64,000 bases of DNA from Bugulina stolonifera (taxonomy: Eukaryota; Bryozoa; Gymnolaemata; Cheilostomatida; Bugulidae), in assembly GCA_935421135.1 (NCBI GenBank), contig OW285187.1:1736001-1800000 (forward strand), read 5' to 3'. How positions within the stretch are numbered: the stretch's first letter is position 1; each line of letters starts with the position of its first letter. The position numbers and the translations under genes are program-made. Shown here in pieces: positions 1 through 17,000 of the stretch. Under the pieces are notes generated by a model. That model had not been told where the DNA came from. It saw only the letters and a list, made by a program, of their open reading frames with translations, and did no database searches.

Positions 1-151
1 TGCTTTCGACAGCATTTGTTCACTTGATATAATATACCATGTGACCAACATGCTGGTAATATGCAGTATGACTACAGCGAGAGTGGGAGAGAAGACAACC
101 ACTAGGTATATTATATAATAAAATGTATATTATATAATATTATATACATAC

Positions 152-3100
152 CTGTACAAACCCCATCATAGTAAGACTATTGTGATATATAACTTTAAGG
201 CTGCCAGCTGTGATTAGCTCTGCAGTGATGGAGAGATCAGTATTACACTCAGACGGAACTCCCTCAAGGTACGACCCCTGTGCCACCCATGTCTGACTAA
301 TAAAATGCAGAACAACTAAGGCTAGCCAAGTTGACATTCACTATGTGGAGCTAGTACACTGTATATTTACTATGTGGAGTTAGTACACTGTATACTTACT
401 GTGTGGAGTTAGTACACTGTATACTTACTGTGTGGAGTTAGTACACTGTATACTCACTATGTGGAGCTAGTACACTGTATACTTACTATGTGGAGTTAGT
501 ACACTGTATACTTACTGTGTGGAATTAGTACACTGTATACTTACTGTGTGGAGTTAGTACACTGTATACTTACTGTGTGGAGTTAGTACACTGTATACTT
601 ACTGTGTGGAGTTAGTACACTGTATACTCACTGTGTGGAGTTAGTACACTGTATACTTACTGTGTGGAGTTAGTACACTGTATACTCACTGTGTGGAGTT
701 AGTACACTGTATACTTACTGTGTGGAGTTAGTACACTGTATACTTACTGTGCGGAGTTAGTACACTGTATACTCACTATGTGGAGCTAGTACACTGTATA
801 CTTACTGTGTGGAGTTAGTACACTGTATACTCACTGTGTGGAGTTAGTACACTGTATACTTACTGTGTGGAGTTAGTACACTGTATACTTACTGTGTGGA
901 GTTAGTACACTGTATACTTACTGTGTGGAGTTAGTACACTGTATACTCACTATGTGGAGTTAGTACACTGTATACTTACTGTGTGGAGTTAGTACACTGT
1001 ATACTTACTGTGTGGAGTTAGTACACTGTATACTTACTGTGTGGAGTTAGTACACTGTATACTTACTGTGTGGAGTTAGTACACTGTATACTCACTGTGT
1101 GGAGTTAGTACACTGTATACTTACTGTGTGGAGTTAGTACACTGTATACTCACTGTGTGGAGTTAGTACACTGTATACTTACTGTGTGGAGTTAGTACAC
1201 TGTATACTTACTGTGTGAAGTTAGTACACTGTATACTCACTGTGTGGAGTTAGTACACTGTATACTTACTGTGTGGAGTTAGTACACTGTATACTTACTG
1301 TGTGGAGTTAGTACACTGTATACTTACTGTGTGGAGTTAGTAGACTGTATACTCACTATGTGGAGTTAGTACACTGTATACTTACTGTGTGGAGTTAGTA
1401 CACTGTATACTTACTGTGTGGAGTTAGTACACTGTATACTTACTGTGTGGAGTTAGTACACTGTATACTCACTATGTGGAGTTAGTACACTGTATACTCA
1501 CTGTGTGGAGCTAGTACACTGTATACTTACTGTGTGGAGTTAGTACACTGTATACTCACTATGTGGAGCTAGTACACTGTATACTTACTGTGTGGAGTTA
1601 GTACACTGTGTTGAGTGACCTCTAACAAACTGCAGTGCCGGATTGTCACTGACAGTGAACCCTTTAGGTAACTCATCCCAAAGGTCATATCTCACACCAT
1701 TACCTACTGAGTAAGTACCGACTGGACACTCTACACAGTCCTGCTCCCCATCCACATCCAGGTATTTACCAGCGTCACATGACTTGTCTACAATGTGGAA
1801 AATTGGAACTCAGTCGTAGCAATAGTTATGTATGCTTACATATGTACCTGATGCTGACAAGCTACAGCTGTACACCTATACACGCACAGAGAGTGTAGAC
1901 TCTGCCATAAGTGAGAAGACAGAAGGTGGCTATATGTAAACTATCCCCATAATGTGCACTGTGTCAGAGCATAGTAATGGCACATGTGCTGGCACCAGCT
2001 CAGCATGGTGACAGCTGCTTTTCACATTGTAAGATATAACTAGCCTTAGATCATAGATCTTAGAAACAATACTGACTGCTCTGAATTGGTGATGTTTACC
2101 TAGTGGTAACTTACATAACGTGTATCACAGGCTAGAAATGAAATGAGGGTACCATGACTTTACTACTAGCTGTAGCAATGTACTGACATACTCGTAGAGT
2201 ACCAACCTACCAAGTGAATACTAACTAGTGTAGATGGGATGTTGTGTGCACAGCCATAGTGTGACATTATTTATTAGTTGATGACCATAAGTAGGCTATG
2301 TATACTTAGGCATGTGCAGTGAGTAGACTGGTTGTGTTTGTTTCCTGTATTCTTGTACATGAATAGTAAAGCTGATCCCAAATAGTCTTTGTGAGATTTG
2401 GGGTAAGACCACTTGGTGATATGTTATATCACCATTAATATCAAGGGTCACATTATTACTTCCCTGTAGAGTCAGTGTGGTACACAGAGCAATGGGTGAG
2501 ATGTATTCAGAGATTAGACATATTATATACCTTATATTGTATTATTCTTTATTCTACTAAGAATAGGAATACATGCATATCAGATTGTGTTAATTACCTT
2601 TGATTGGTATTATTTCATGCATGATATGCATTATTATGCATAAAACACCTGAAAGTATATATTATGTTCACTGTACTTCCTCTTACTCCCCATAGATCTT
2701 AATATTATACAAAATGTACAATACATTAGGCCCTATTAAATATCACCTATAATGACTTGACTGTACAATCTACAAGTACTCTCTACCTTGGCCTATATAT
2801 ACATGGCAAGAGTTGGTGTGTCAGAAAAGTGCTGCAGTAGTACAGTAGGTATGAGCAAGTTCAGTAGTTCATAAAATAAAACAGCCAGTTTTATTTCCCA
2901 ACAAGACTAAAAATAACTTCACATTCACCACTCCGAGCCTAGAGAGAGCAATGAAGTATCTCTAGGGACACTACTTATAGTTGAGGATATTGATACCAGA
3001 CAGCAGGGCTGTTCAATAGGAACGCAGTACTACTAAATAGTACTACGTTCCTATTGGACAGCAGGGCTGTCCAATAGGAACGTAGTACTAAATAATGTAG

Positions 3101-4160
3101 TCAGGGTAGTCAGGCTTAACCTTCATTGTTCAAATAAAAATAATGGCATCTGGGTCAGCATTGCAATGGGAATTAAACACACATTTATGACTAATGTTTA
3201 CGGAGCAATTATGTATTCAACTATTAGTTATTCCAATAATCATCATTATGGAGCAAAGATAATTTATTACAATATAGGCCTACATATGCAGCCTATCACG
3301 ACTAGCCTATTGCATTCGACACTGTTAGGTGTTAGCTATATACTAAAAGGTAAGTACACGTACATGTACTGGTATATATAGCCTATGTACAATAAAGTGG
3401 CCATGTGCTGTCTGTTACACCAATGGAAGTACTGTATGATAGAGCAGTAGATGAAAGTAAAATACACTATATCTCACCACATGGAGGTCCTTGCACAGGT
3501 GGTTTGGGTGAAGTTACCCGGCATTGAATACCAGATTTGGGTACAGATACTCTCCATCTGCTCTTGTCAGTGTCACATTCAGTGTACGTGTAGTGCATGT
3601 CCCCCTGGAGTAGAAATGTAAACGTGCGTAGACCTATGTTAATTGAATTCCTGATTGAAATTGAGATAATAATATTACGTTAATTAAATTAAGGTCATTT
3701 TTGTTAAATTAAATGGAAATAAATAATGAAGTATATTGCATTAAATATGATAGCAAAAGTTACAGTAAAATTTTAAAAATTCATCATATTGTATGTTTAG
3801 CCTAAAAAATAAATTGCTAATTTATATATTACATTCGTATTGATTATCTAATTAAATGATTATATAAGTCAATAAGAATGACAAGTCGCAATATCACTAT
3901 GAATAGTGAATACAGACTATTTAATCAGTACTACACTACTACTAATAAAAGTTTTAGATAATATAATGCACATAAGTTATTATATAATAATTATTATATT
4001 ACAAATATCTATTATTACATGGAGAAATAAAAATTGCTCAAAAGTAAAATATAAAAGCCAAATGAAAATCAAAAGATAAGATTACCTCTGAGCATTCAGG
4101 AACTTGTCCTTCAACCAATGCGCATATTAAGACTGAGTAGAACACATTTATCAGTCTCAT
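152..4160 (-). CDS. ELAPOR1/2 (EIG121/KIAA1324)-like type I membrane protein, N-terminal part
   Basis: Four exons read on the minus strand: 4160-4086 (phase 0), 3604-3478 (phase 1), 1787-1589 (phase 2) and 296-152 (phase 0). The gene runs off the left edge. Exon 1 encodes a signal peptide (MRLINVFYSVLICALVEG, then QVPECSE). Exon 2 carries the family signature HYTYTECD...SRWRV. Exon 3 carries a Cys-rich CPVGTYSVGNG...DLWDELPKGF block, and exon 4 the TWVAQGSYLEG segment matching the W(I/V)PRG(N/D)YI segment of vertebrate ELAPOR. Family knowledge: an endosome/lysosome-associated transmembrane protein with a long Cys-rich ectodomain, linked to autophagy and receptor trafficking. All splice phases agree. 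Intron 3 is filled by a 29-bp array built from the exon 3 donor. I have not seen the C-terminal half, so ELAPOR1 versus ELAPOR2 cannot be decided. Confidence 0.88.
341..1609. repeat. 29-bp tandem array containing copies of the ELAPOR exon 3 splice donor
   Basis: About 44 head-to-tail copies of a 29-bp unit. On the minus strand each unit reads CTAACTCCACACAGTAAGTA followed by TACAGTGTA. The first unit (about 1581-1609) is the true end of ELAPOR exon 3: it codes CTNST plus the first two bases of the next codon, followed by the consensus donor GTAAGTAT. Most copies therefore carry an intact-looking 5' splice site (GTAAGTAT, or GTGAGTAT where the unit has 'actcac'), and each also has a TATACAG acceptor-like stretch. 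Copy differences are a few recurrent substitutions, which suggests homogenisation. Confidence 0.95.
1788..3477 (-). other. ELAPOR-like intron 2, with short inverted repeats
   Basis: Intron between exons 2 and 3. It contains an inverted repeat at 3014-3056 (arms caataggaacgcagtacta and tagtactacgttcctattg, about 19 bp with one mismatch) and a further half copy near 3071-3090. This looks like a very small foldback element. No other coding signal was seen. Confidence 0.6.
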
Positions 4161-4670
4161 GCTTAAAATATTTAGGTCCTTGACAAAATATGCTTCTTTA
4201 GCAGCGCAAACATATGTTACCACAAAATTTAATCTCAATCAATGGCCAAGTCAACAACCAAGAAAGTTTAATACGGAAGTGATTATATGTGGAATAGTGC
4301 CAAAGGACGAATGCTCACACGATTATCAGTTCGTTTTAATTCTATAAATTTCAATGAAGGACTCAGGAAAACTCATTAAAAATATTTGATGGATTATTCT
4401 AATGCTACAAATTGCAAATTACTTATGCACAAGATGCTATTCACTTGTTTTAATCTATATAAATATATACATCGATGGCTTATAATATCCGATATTTGGT
4501 TGCCTGGATACACAATGCTATTATTATAAAGTTGTATCCAAGTCCTAGTCTTGTGTCTTAGTATGATATGACATACAACTAACACAGCACAAGTACACTG
4601 CTTGGTATAAAAACACTGATTGAAGCAGAACAAGTCAATTTCCTACAGTCAAGCATAAAATCTCTCTAAA
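4161..4670. promoter_or_regulatory. Shared intergenic region between divergent ELAPOR-like and CFAP276 genes
   Basis: The two ATGs are 510 bp apart and point away from each other, so this stretch must hold both promoters and 5' UTRs. On the plus strand a TATAAAA sequence lies at 4606-4612, 59 bp before the CFAP276 ATG. GTTGCC at 4499-4504 followed by TGGATACA resembles half of an RFX X-box, the usual ciliary-gene element, but the second half is poor. Promoter use is inference. Confidence 0.4.
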
Positions 4671-6114
4671 ATGGCACAAGTTCAAGCTTCGAGCAGAAAC
4701 CCTTATCCTTACCCACTACGCGAAAATGATGACACTTTTCAGGGGGGAGTCTACCAGAGGGTAAGTTTTTTCTACATCAACATTTTACAAATTGCCATTG
4801 GTTTGTTGCAAATTGCAAGTTGTAAGAACTTAAGCTATATGCTCATGTTGATAAGCAGATGATTTGCATAGCGAAAGAATATTGGCATAGAAACGTTACA
4901 GCTTATTCATATCAATTCAACCAACTCTAGTAGTAAAATCTAAAAGTAAAATAATAGTCACACCTGGTGGTAGACAGTAGTCACATTGTAAGGTTAAACA
5001 GTAGTCACATCACAAGGTAAATGTCAATAAAGAAAACACGCAGTGTGGAAAGGAACGGTTAGCATATAAATTGAATTCTCAAAATAAAATTGCTATGAAC
5101 TATAAAAAGTGAAGGGAAAAGAATATTGAATCTTTTAGGTAAGTTGTAGAGTTATTGTGACTCCCTATCTTTGTTAGAAAGAACCATATGGTCTAGGAGA
5201 GCATCTGATAGGAGAGAAAGATCCATGGGTGCGATTAAATAAAACACCAACATTGAGTAGTGCCAGGCGAGAAGTGTTTCACTTTGACCCTCAAGCACCC
5301 AACGACAGCCTCGACTTCAGCATCAAGACAACTTATGATCAGCATACTGAGTTCCTTAAATGTTCGGCCGAGGTCAAAGTTCAAAAAGAAACTCAGGGTA
5401 ATCCACAGGGGTACGTGTAGACTATATCCAGTTTATACTTATTTGCTTGCCTTATATAATTTAAATGTAATAACGTTATTGTTACAACATTGCAGTAGAA
5501 AAAAGTCTCCATAGAAAGAGCTGATTGAGTTGAATAATTGAAAAAAGTGCTAAAGTCTAAAGTAATTATTGTATACTTCTATTGGTTGACTCGTTTCACA
5601 GGAGAGTGTTAAAGAACAGAATAGTCGAGGTACCAATACCACCACCAGAGTTGGGGCATCCTCTTAAAAAGTGCGAGCAGAAGCAGAAGAAATCATTACA
5701 TCAGGCTAAAGGAAATATCTGTAAGTTTGTGGTCCTCATCTTGTTCTCTAATGACATGGTTTCATGTTGAATACATCATTCAATTGCCTCATATGATGTT
5801 AAATACATGTAAGTTCAAACAAATATTATTGCCTCCCTTGTGTGACGTTTTGGAATTCTATAATCATTTTACTGTACTGTAATTATTCTAATATAAGCCC
5901 CAACCTCAATTATAAAATTAGGATTAAAGATCTAATGTCAAATTGACTGTCATTAGACATCGGGACGGTAGTTGAAGAATTATGGTAATGTGAAATTTTA
6001 ACCTTGCTACTATCGTTCAATTTCAACACCCTTCTCATTGCAGCTGGACACTACTCTGAAACAACGAATAATGGATTCTCTAGAAAACCAAATGGGAGTT
6101 TCTTCTCCACATAA
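4671..6114 (+). CDS. CFAP276: CFAP276 (C1orf194) orthologue, ciliary microtubule inner protein
   Basis: Four exons: 4671-4760, 5178-5410, 5602-5720 and 6044-6114 (stop TAA 6112-6114), with phases 0, 2 and 1. They encode 170 aa, close to the 169 aa of the human protein. Matching landmarks: an N-terminal NPYPYP...NDDTFQG segment, DPWVRLNKTPTLSSARRE, a FDP.AP.DSLDF block, the KSLHQAKGNI segment and the C-terminal NNGFSRKPNGSFFST. In the family it is a microtubule inner protein of axonemal doublets in motile cilia and flagella, so this organism very likely has motile cilia. There is no signal peptide or membrane segment, as expected. Confidence 0.92.
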
Positions 6115-7208
6115 ATGTTAGACCATCATTAATGTGTGAAAGAAAAAACACAGCTTCAGGCCTATTTACTACTTGAATTTGACTATTTCTTACGCTATAT
6201 TACATCGAGGATTGCCCTACCCCCCATAAGAATATTATTCTTAGAATATTCTGTAAGAACACAAGACATGTCAAATTAGAATGCCTTACTAAACACTACT
6301 ACTACTACTACTACTGCTACTACTATTACTACCACTTCTACTACATGTACATGTATCCTACTGTACTACATGATGTATTGTTAACGCTACTATTATTACC
6401 AACACTGTTTAGTAATGTTGTTATATAGGTTTCATTAGGATCATCTGTGATTTGTCACATAAATAAATTGTACCGATTTTCTCTGCCAACTCTTATAACA
6501 CTGTGTCATTGTATGAAATAATAGACCTCTTTCGATACTGCTCACACTTTATATATGAGTGCACACGGAGACCTTCGATTTTATTTTTGTGACAATATTA
6601 TATACATGTACAACTACATGTAGCTAAGTATTACCATCACGATTATGTTATAGGTTATTAATGGATGTAAACATATTTTTCGATACAAATAAATTTATAT
6701 GTATATAATATTCTATTAGATAAGGTGGTGTAACTGTAAGATGCTGTTGATAGCATAGAAAGCATTATTGTAGAGTGAATGGTGTAACTTTGGTAAGCTG
6801 TTGATATACAGAGTAGTGGAGCCTGTTACTGATTAGTAATAAACACACTGCTTAGATACATTGTATTAGCAACGGGCAAGATGAAAGAATTTCAAGCAAA
6901 GTAAAGTGCTAGTAGAGAGTAGGTCCAGATTCTGAGACAAGTGATACAGGCTGCTTCATTATTACAGAAATACAGTTATAGTTACAAGAAATAGTACAAA
7001 GAAATTTTCAAGATGCAATACAACTTGTAGTCATGTATTGTCAGATGCTATATGCAGTGGTGCAGTATAATGGTAAGTCTATTCCTGTCTAAGCGATTGT
7101 TTTATGTTACTTCTGCAATATTAGATATTGACCGATGGATGAAAGAGGGAACTAAATGAGAGTAAAATACGTATTGAAGAACCTAGGCTGCGATCTAAGC
7201 TAAAATAT
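6115..7208. other. Intergenic: CFAP276 3' flank and simple sequence
   Basis: Holds a short ACT-type trinucleotide run near 6293-6345 and AATAAA-type sites on the plus strand (for example 6462-6467) that could end the CFAP276 transcript. No convincing exon was seen. Confidence 0.5.
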
Positions 7209-8006
7209 TGTAATGGTTTCTGGTTTTTCATGCGGTCGTCCGTGGACGACTGCCGACCCCAAAAATGAAGTGCCTATGAGTGGTGCTAGGCCTTCCCATT
7301 ACATGAAAGATCGCGCGGTCTCAGTAGTCAAAGTACTACCAGAGACGACCCATCTGGTCCCGAGTCTAGCCTGGAGACTATACTATGAAAGAGAGTGATC
7401 CGACCTAGAAGGCGGTTCGCTAAGCGAATGACCTGACAAAAGGAAGTGAAAGTCTCTGTATCAAGTATAGATGTGTCTTCATTGAAAGCCAAGCAAAGAC
7501 TGAGACAACAAATGATAAAACATGGTCCTTTATATAGTATAAGAACTTCCGCCCGACGTAGTGTTGGGAAAAGATGACGTAGGGTCGTCCGGAAGTTGCG
7601 CAACAACATGGCGGCCGGAAGCCCGACGGCCGACCCAAAATAGGTCGAGTTATACAAAAGTTGCTTATAATCATCCAATTCGTATACAAAATGAATATCA
7701 AGTGATTCTGAGAGGTCGGGCCTCTTTACATGGGTATAAAAGGTACCAAAAGACTCAGTAATTGCCATACATGAATGTACAATGGTATATAGTTAAGTAG
7801 AATGGATATAAACACATAGATACACGTATGTAGACATTAAATGAATGGTTTAGACATGCAATATAGTTGAGTATGAGTACACGAGCAGCTAGGTATGAGA
7901 GTACGAATGTTAGCTGAGTAGCGCTGTGGCAACTACTAGGCTCTTAGAGTGCTTTGAGGTTTATCCGGGTAGCTGGAGTCGTATACAAATGTCCTGTACC
8001 ATTACA
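7209..8006 (-). mobile_element. Solo LTR, family A copy 1
   Basis: A 798-bp element bounded by TGTAATGGT and ACCATTACA, flanked by the 4-bp direct repeat ATAT (7205-7208 and 8007-8010). Read on the minus strand it has an LTR layout: a U3 with GC-rich GGTCGG/CCGGAAG blocks, a TATATAAAG box near 7530-7540, then an AATGAAGACA stretch where other copies have AATAAAGACA (polyadenylation-type signal). No gag-pol interior was seen, so it is best explained as a solo LTR from recombination. It is almost the same sequence as the copy at 53174. ORFs across it are not real genes. Confidence 0.8.
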
Positions 8007-8400
8007 ATATTTTGCCTACAGTACGTACAGTACCTCTGTACCACAGTATCTGGCTGTAATAAGAAGTTATCCCCTCGTTTTTCACGCAGAAAGAGAAGGT
8101 AACTTTAAATTTGTTTCAATTGTAGCAGGAGTTGTGTGCACTCGACAACACCTTTAACAGTTCAACGCGCGTGCCCATACCTGCGGAAGTGTGATTTAGA
8201 ACGTAGTTCAAGTCCTTGAGGGAGTGTCGAGATGCCAAAGTACACCCCGCATAGCTGAGTAAAGTCCTATGCTACAAACAAAATTCGAGGAGAATTTTTT
8301 AGTACAGAATAGTGAGTTGGATGACACCACATTAGATTATTCCGTTATTATATTAGTGGCTGCCATCTAATATTTTACAAGGAAAGTAAAGAGGGAAGCA

Positions 8401-13261
<4,861 letters not shown>

Positions 13262-14060
13262 ACACAGTGAGGGGATTCCATAGATCCACCCATCACATCT
13301 AGTCTTTTACTTCTCAACCCTTAGGCTACATGCTTGGATCTGACACTAACTGATTGATCGTCATTTTGGTTGGGTTGGAAGACTAGCTAGAACCAAGGCT
13401 AAGTGTATTTATAAATTATAGTATTGGTTACTGTGGGTTACCTTTGGTAACCATTACATACTGTAGATATATCCCTTCAATACATACAATTGACATGTTG
13501 TTATGTTATTCCATTATTACGGCATATTCTTACAACATTATTGTAATGTATTCAGTATTTAACTCTCTGTAATAAACTAGTACATGTGTATCTTATATAA
13601 TTTTCGTGTTTGCTTGAAATGTAGGAGTAAAACAAAACAATATTATTTTATATAGAATATGTTGTGTACTAACTGACACATTGTTGTAAACTTGTGAGCT
13701 TCCCACGAATTTTATTAGAGAATTTTTTCAGCAATATTTTATACTTTGATCAACCTTCAGTCACCAATATTGGATCATGGTACAAACAAGGAGTTGCAGC
13801 TCATGTAGTGTGTCTGTATCAGGGTGTCATGGTCTATAGAAATGTGTGCTTCTATTAGGATTTGTCTTCTCATATTGGGTAATAAAATGTTATGACAACT
13901 CCAACAACCACAGTATGATTGTATGCATCACACAAGAACATGCAGTTCAGTATATAACATGGAATGAGTAGTGTTGCAAAACACCCATAGTAATACTCTA
14001 CAACATACATGTACCACAGTAGTAAATGATGAATTATATTAATATGGAGATCTCATTTTA
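13262..14060. other. Intergenic between ARP1 and prominin
   Basis: About 800 bp of AT-rich DNA holding the ARP1 3' UTR (AATAAA at 13570-13575) and the prominin 5' flank. No additional exon was supported. Confidence 0.6.
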
Positions 14061-17000
14061 ATGAAGATCAGAGTCATTACTATTACACTAATTATCTTGT
14101 AATTTAGTTACAATATAATTATAATAATCTATCAGTCTGCCAACAATGCATCACAAAAAAAGAACGCAAGAGCTATTATTGTGAAAATATGCCAACAATT
14201 TCCCAACAATGGTTGAGTATTACAAACAGTCATCAAGTAGTGAGTCGGGAGCATGACAATATGGCAGCAGTGTTGAGGATATCCAATTGTGATTAAAATT
14301 AACAGTGCACAGGTACGTAGCCACATTATTGTCATTTTAGTCGTATAAATACTACACGTCTTGAGGTTGTGATAAAAGTATTGTTTATATACCAGGTTGT
14401 AAAATCGTGGCTAGGTGATTACATGTTATGATTATTGTGTACCATAGCAGTGTCTGCTCTGTTGACAACTCAGGAGATCAAGGTAATTAGTATGGCGCTA
14501 CTTGTCGAAGGTCAGACACTAGAGGAAGCAATCGCTGCCTACAACAGCAGTTTTGTCAAGTTTGAATATGACCTGCCAGAGCTCTGGAACAAAAGACATG
14601 AGATTGGGTTACCGTCGAATAGCTCAGGTCTACCTGTTAGCAGTCGATTTGGTAACTTCCTGTTGGTGGAAATGAATGCAGACTCGTTCCCATGGGGTGA
14701 GTATGCAATGCAGATCATGGCTGTTAAGTAAACAGAAATAAAAACCTGGAGGTTTTGATCAGTGAACTTTTTCAGGGATTCTTATGGTAAGAGACCCTCA
14801 AGGGGACAAGGTATAATCTGACTAAAGCACCAATAATTCCCCATTAATTTCTCGAGGTTTGAATTTGATGTTACAAGAAATTGACAATATTTTAATGCAC
14901 TACTCTAACTGGAGTTGCAAATGCCTGTAGACTCAGTATTTTATTAAGATTACTTCAACATCCCAGGTTCAAATTAAAGAAATTATATAAAGACAAAGTT
15001 GCATAGTTAGGGTTGATATGCATCAAAATGTTGGTCTTGAAAAGTGGGCACGCAAAAGATCCTGGGCACATGCCGTGGAGATCGGCGGTGCTGATCAGTT
15101 CCATCTATGTGTGTCCTGGTCTTGTTCACATTTCTGTGATCAAACTGAATTACCCCACACATGAGATGAAGAGCAATGTTGTATAACTAGGGGAAAGCTT
15201 CAATGCTAAAGGCTCTGCTGGCTGCTGGGTATTTCCCAGCATTTCATTGTCATTCGTGACTGAACGGAGGCCTTTCCTTCCAGAAAGTTGTACGTATACA
15301 ACTGGAGTCTTGACATGTGTGATGTATACACTTGACAGTGTTGACTGTTGGACCATATTCCACAATAAAATTGATTTTGCTCTACAAGAGTTGCCATGAC
15401 AACACCGGTTATTCTGTGATCAGGCTTGCTGAGTTCCACTGGTTAAAATTGGAGAGATTCAGCATTTGGGTGGGAGTGGAGGTGGGAGTGTCCATCAGTT
15501 TGAATAGGAGAAGATACTAAAATCGGAGATAAAAATCTGGGAGTCAATCAGTCCCTTTGCACAATCAAGAAGACTTTGTAGCCCACCTGTGGTGATTTTA
15601 CCTGTAATATTGTAATGGTTTCTGTGATTTGGTGCGGTCGTCCTTGGACGACTATCGACCCAGAAATGAAGTGCCTATGAGTGGTAATAGGACTTCGCAT
15701 TACGTGAAAGATTGAGCGGTCTCAGTAGCCCAATAACTACCAAAGACGACCCATCTGGTCCCAAGTCTGACCTTCAGACTATACAATGAAAGAGAGTGAT
15801 CCGACCTAGTAGGCGGTTCGCTAAGCGAATGACCTGACAAAAGGAAGTGAAAGTCTCTGTATCAAGTATAGATGTGTCTTTATTGAAAGCCAAGTGAAGA
15901 CTGAGACAATGAACAGTAAAACGGTGCCCTTTATATAGTATAAAGACTTCCGGCCGACGTAAGGTCGGGAAAAGACGACGTGTGGTCGTCCGGAAGTTGC
16001 GCAACAAGATGGCCGCCGGAAGCCCGACGGCCGACCCAAAATAGGTCGGGTTATACAAAAGTTGCTTATAATGGTCCAATTCATGTACAAAATGAATATC
16101 AATGGATTCTGAGAGGTCGGGCCTCTGTACATGGGTATAAAAGGCATAAAAAGACTTAGTAATAATCATGTAACTATATACGATAACATATAGTAAAGTA
16201 CAAGCAGATATATACATGTATATGCACACAATAATGAGTGTCAGATGTAAGATACGATTTGGCGTACCATTACAATATATACATTTGTATCTCTACTCTA
16301 TATAATATTATACACATATTTGTACATTGGACTTATTATGGTATTAAATATTCGAGTCTGATGAAAGTTTAAATTTGAAGTCATATTCCAGGTTATGTCT
16401 ATGGCCTTCTGAACATTGATGATGGTGAAAAGAAAGAATTTGCTGGAGTTGATAGTTTGCTACAGGTAATGATGTTGAGGTATATCTACATGCATTTCAT
16501 GATTACAGGTTATATAATACATGTATACCATAAGGTTATATGCAGGTATACTATAAGGTTATATACAGGTATACTATAAGGTTATATACAGGTATACTAT
16601 AAGGTTATATGCAGGTATACTATAAGGTCATATGCAGGTATACATGTACTATAAGGTTAATAGAGGTATACTATAAGGTTATATGCAGGCACACTATAAG
16701 GTTATATACAGGTATACTATAAGGTTATATACAGGTATACTATAAGGTTATATACAGGTATACTATAAGGTTGTAAATATACAGGTATACTACAAGGTTA
16801 TATGCAGGTATACTATAAGGTCATATGCAGGTATACATGTACTATAAGGTTAATAGATGTATACTATAAGGTTATATGCAGGCACACTATGAGGTTATAT
16901 ACAGGTATACTATAAGGTTATATATACAGTTATACTCGAATGTGCTACCAGGTTATATAAAGTTTTACTATATAAGGTTATTTGCATGCACTGTTCATTG

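Noticed and set aside
341..1609. CRISPR-like regular array
   Set aside because: Contiguous 29-bp units without spacers in a eukaryotic intron; it is a tandem repeat.
7328..7768. 146-residue minus-strand ORF repeated at 15774, 46879 and 53293
   Set aside because: Lies inside family A LTRs. The similarity between copies is explained by the element, with no recognised domain and frame changes between copies.
14132..14335. Minus-strand ORF starting with a signal-peptide-like MTIMWLRTCALLILI
   Set aside because: Overlaps prominin intron 1 on the opposite strand, no following exon found; probably chance hydrophobicity in AT-rich DNA.
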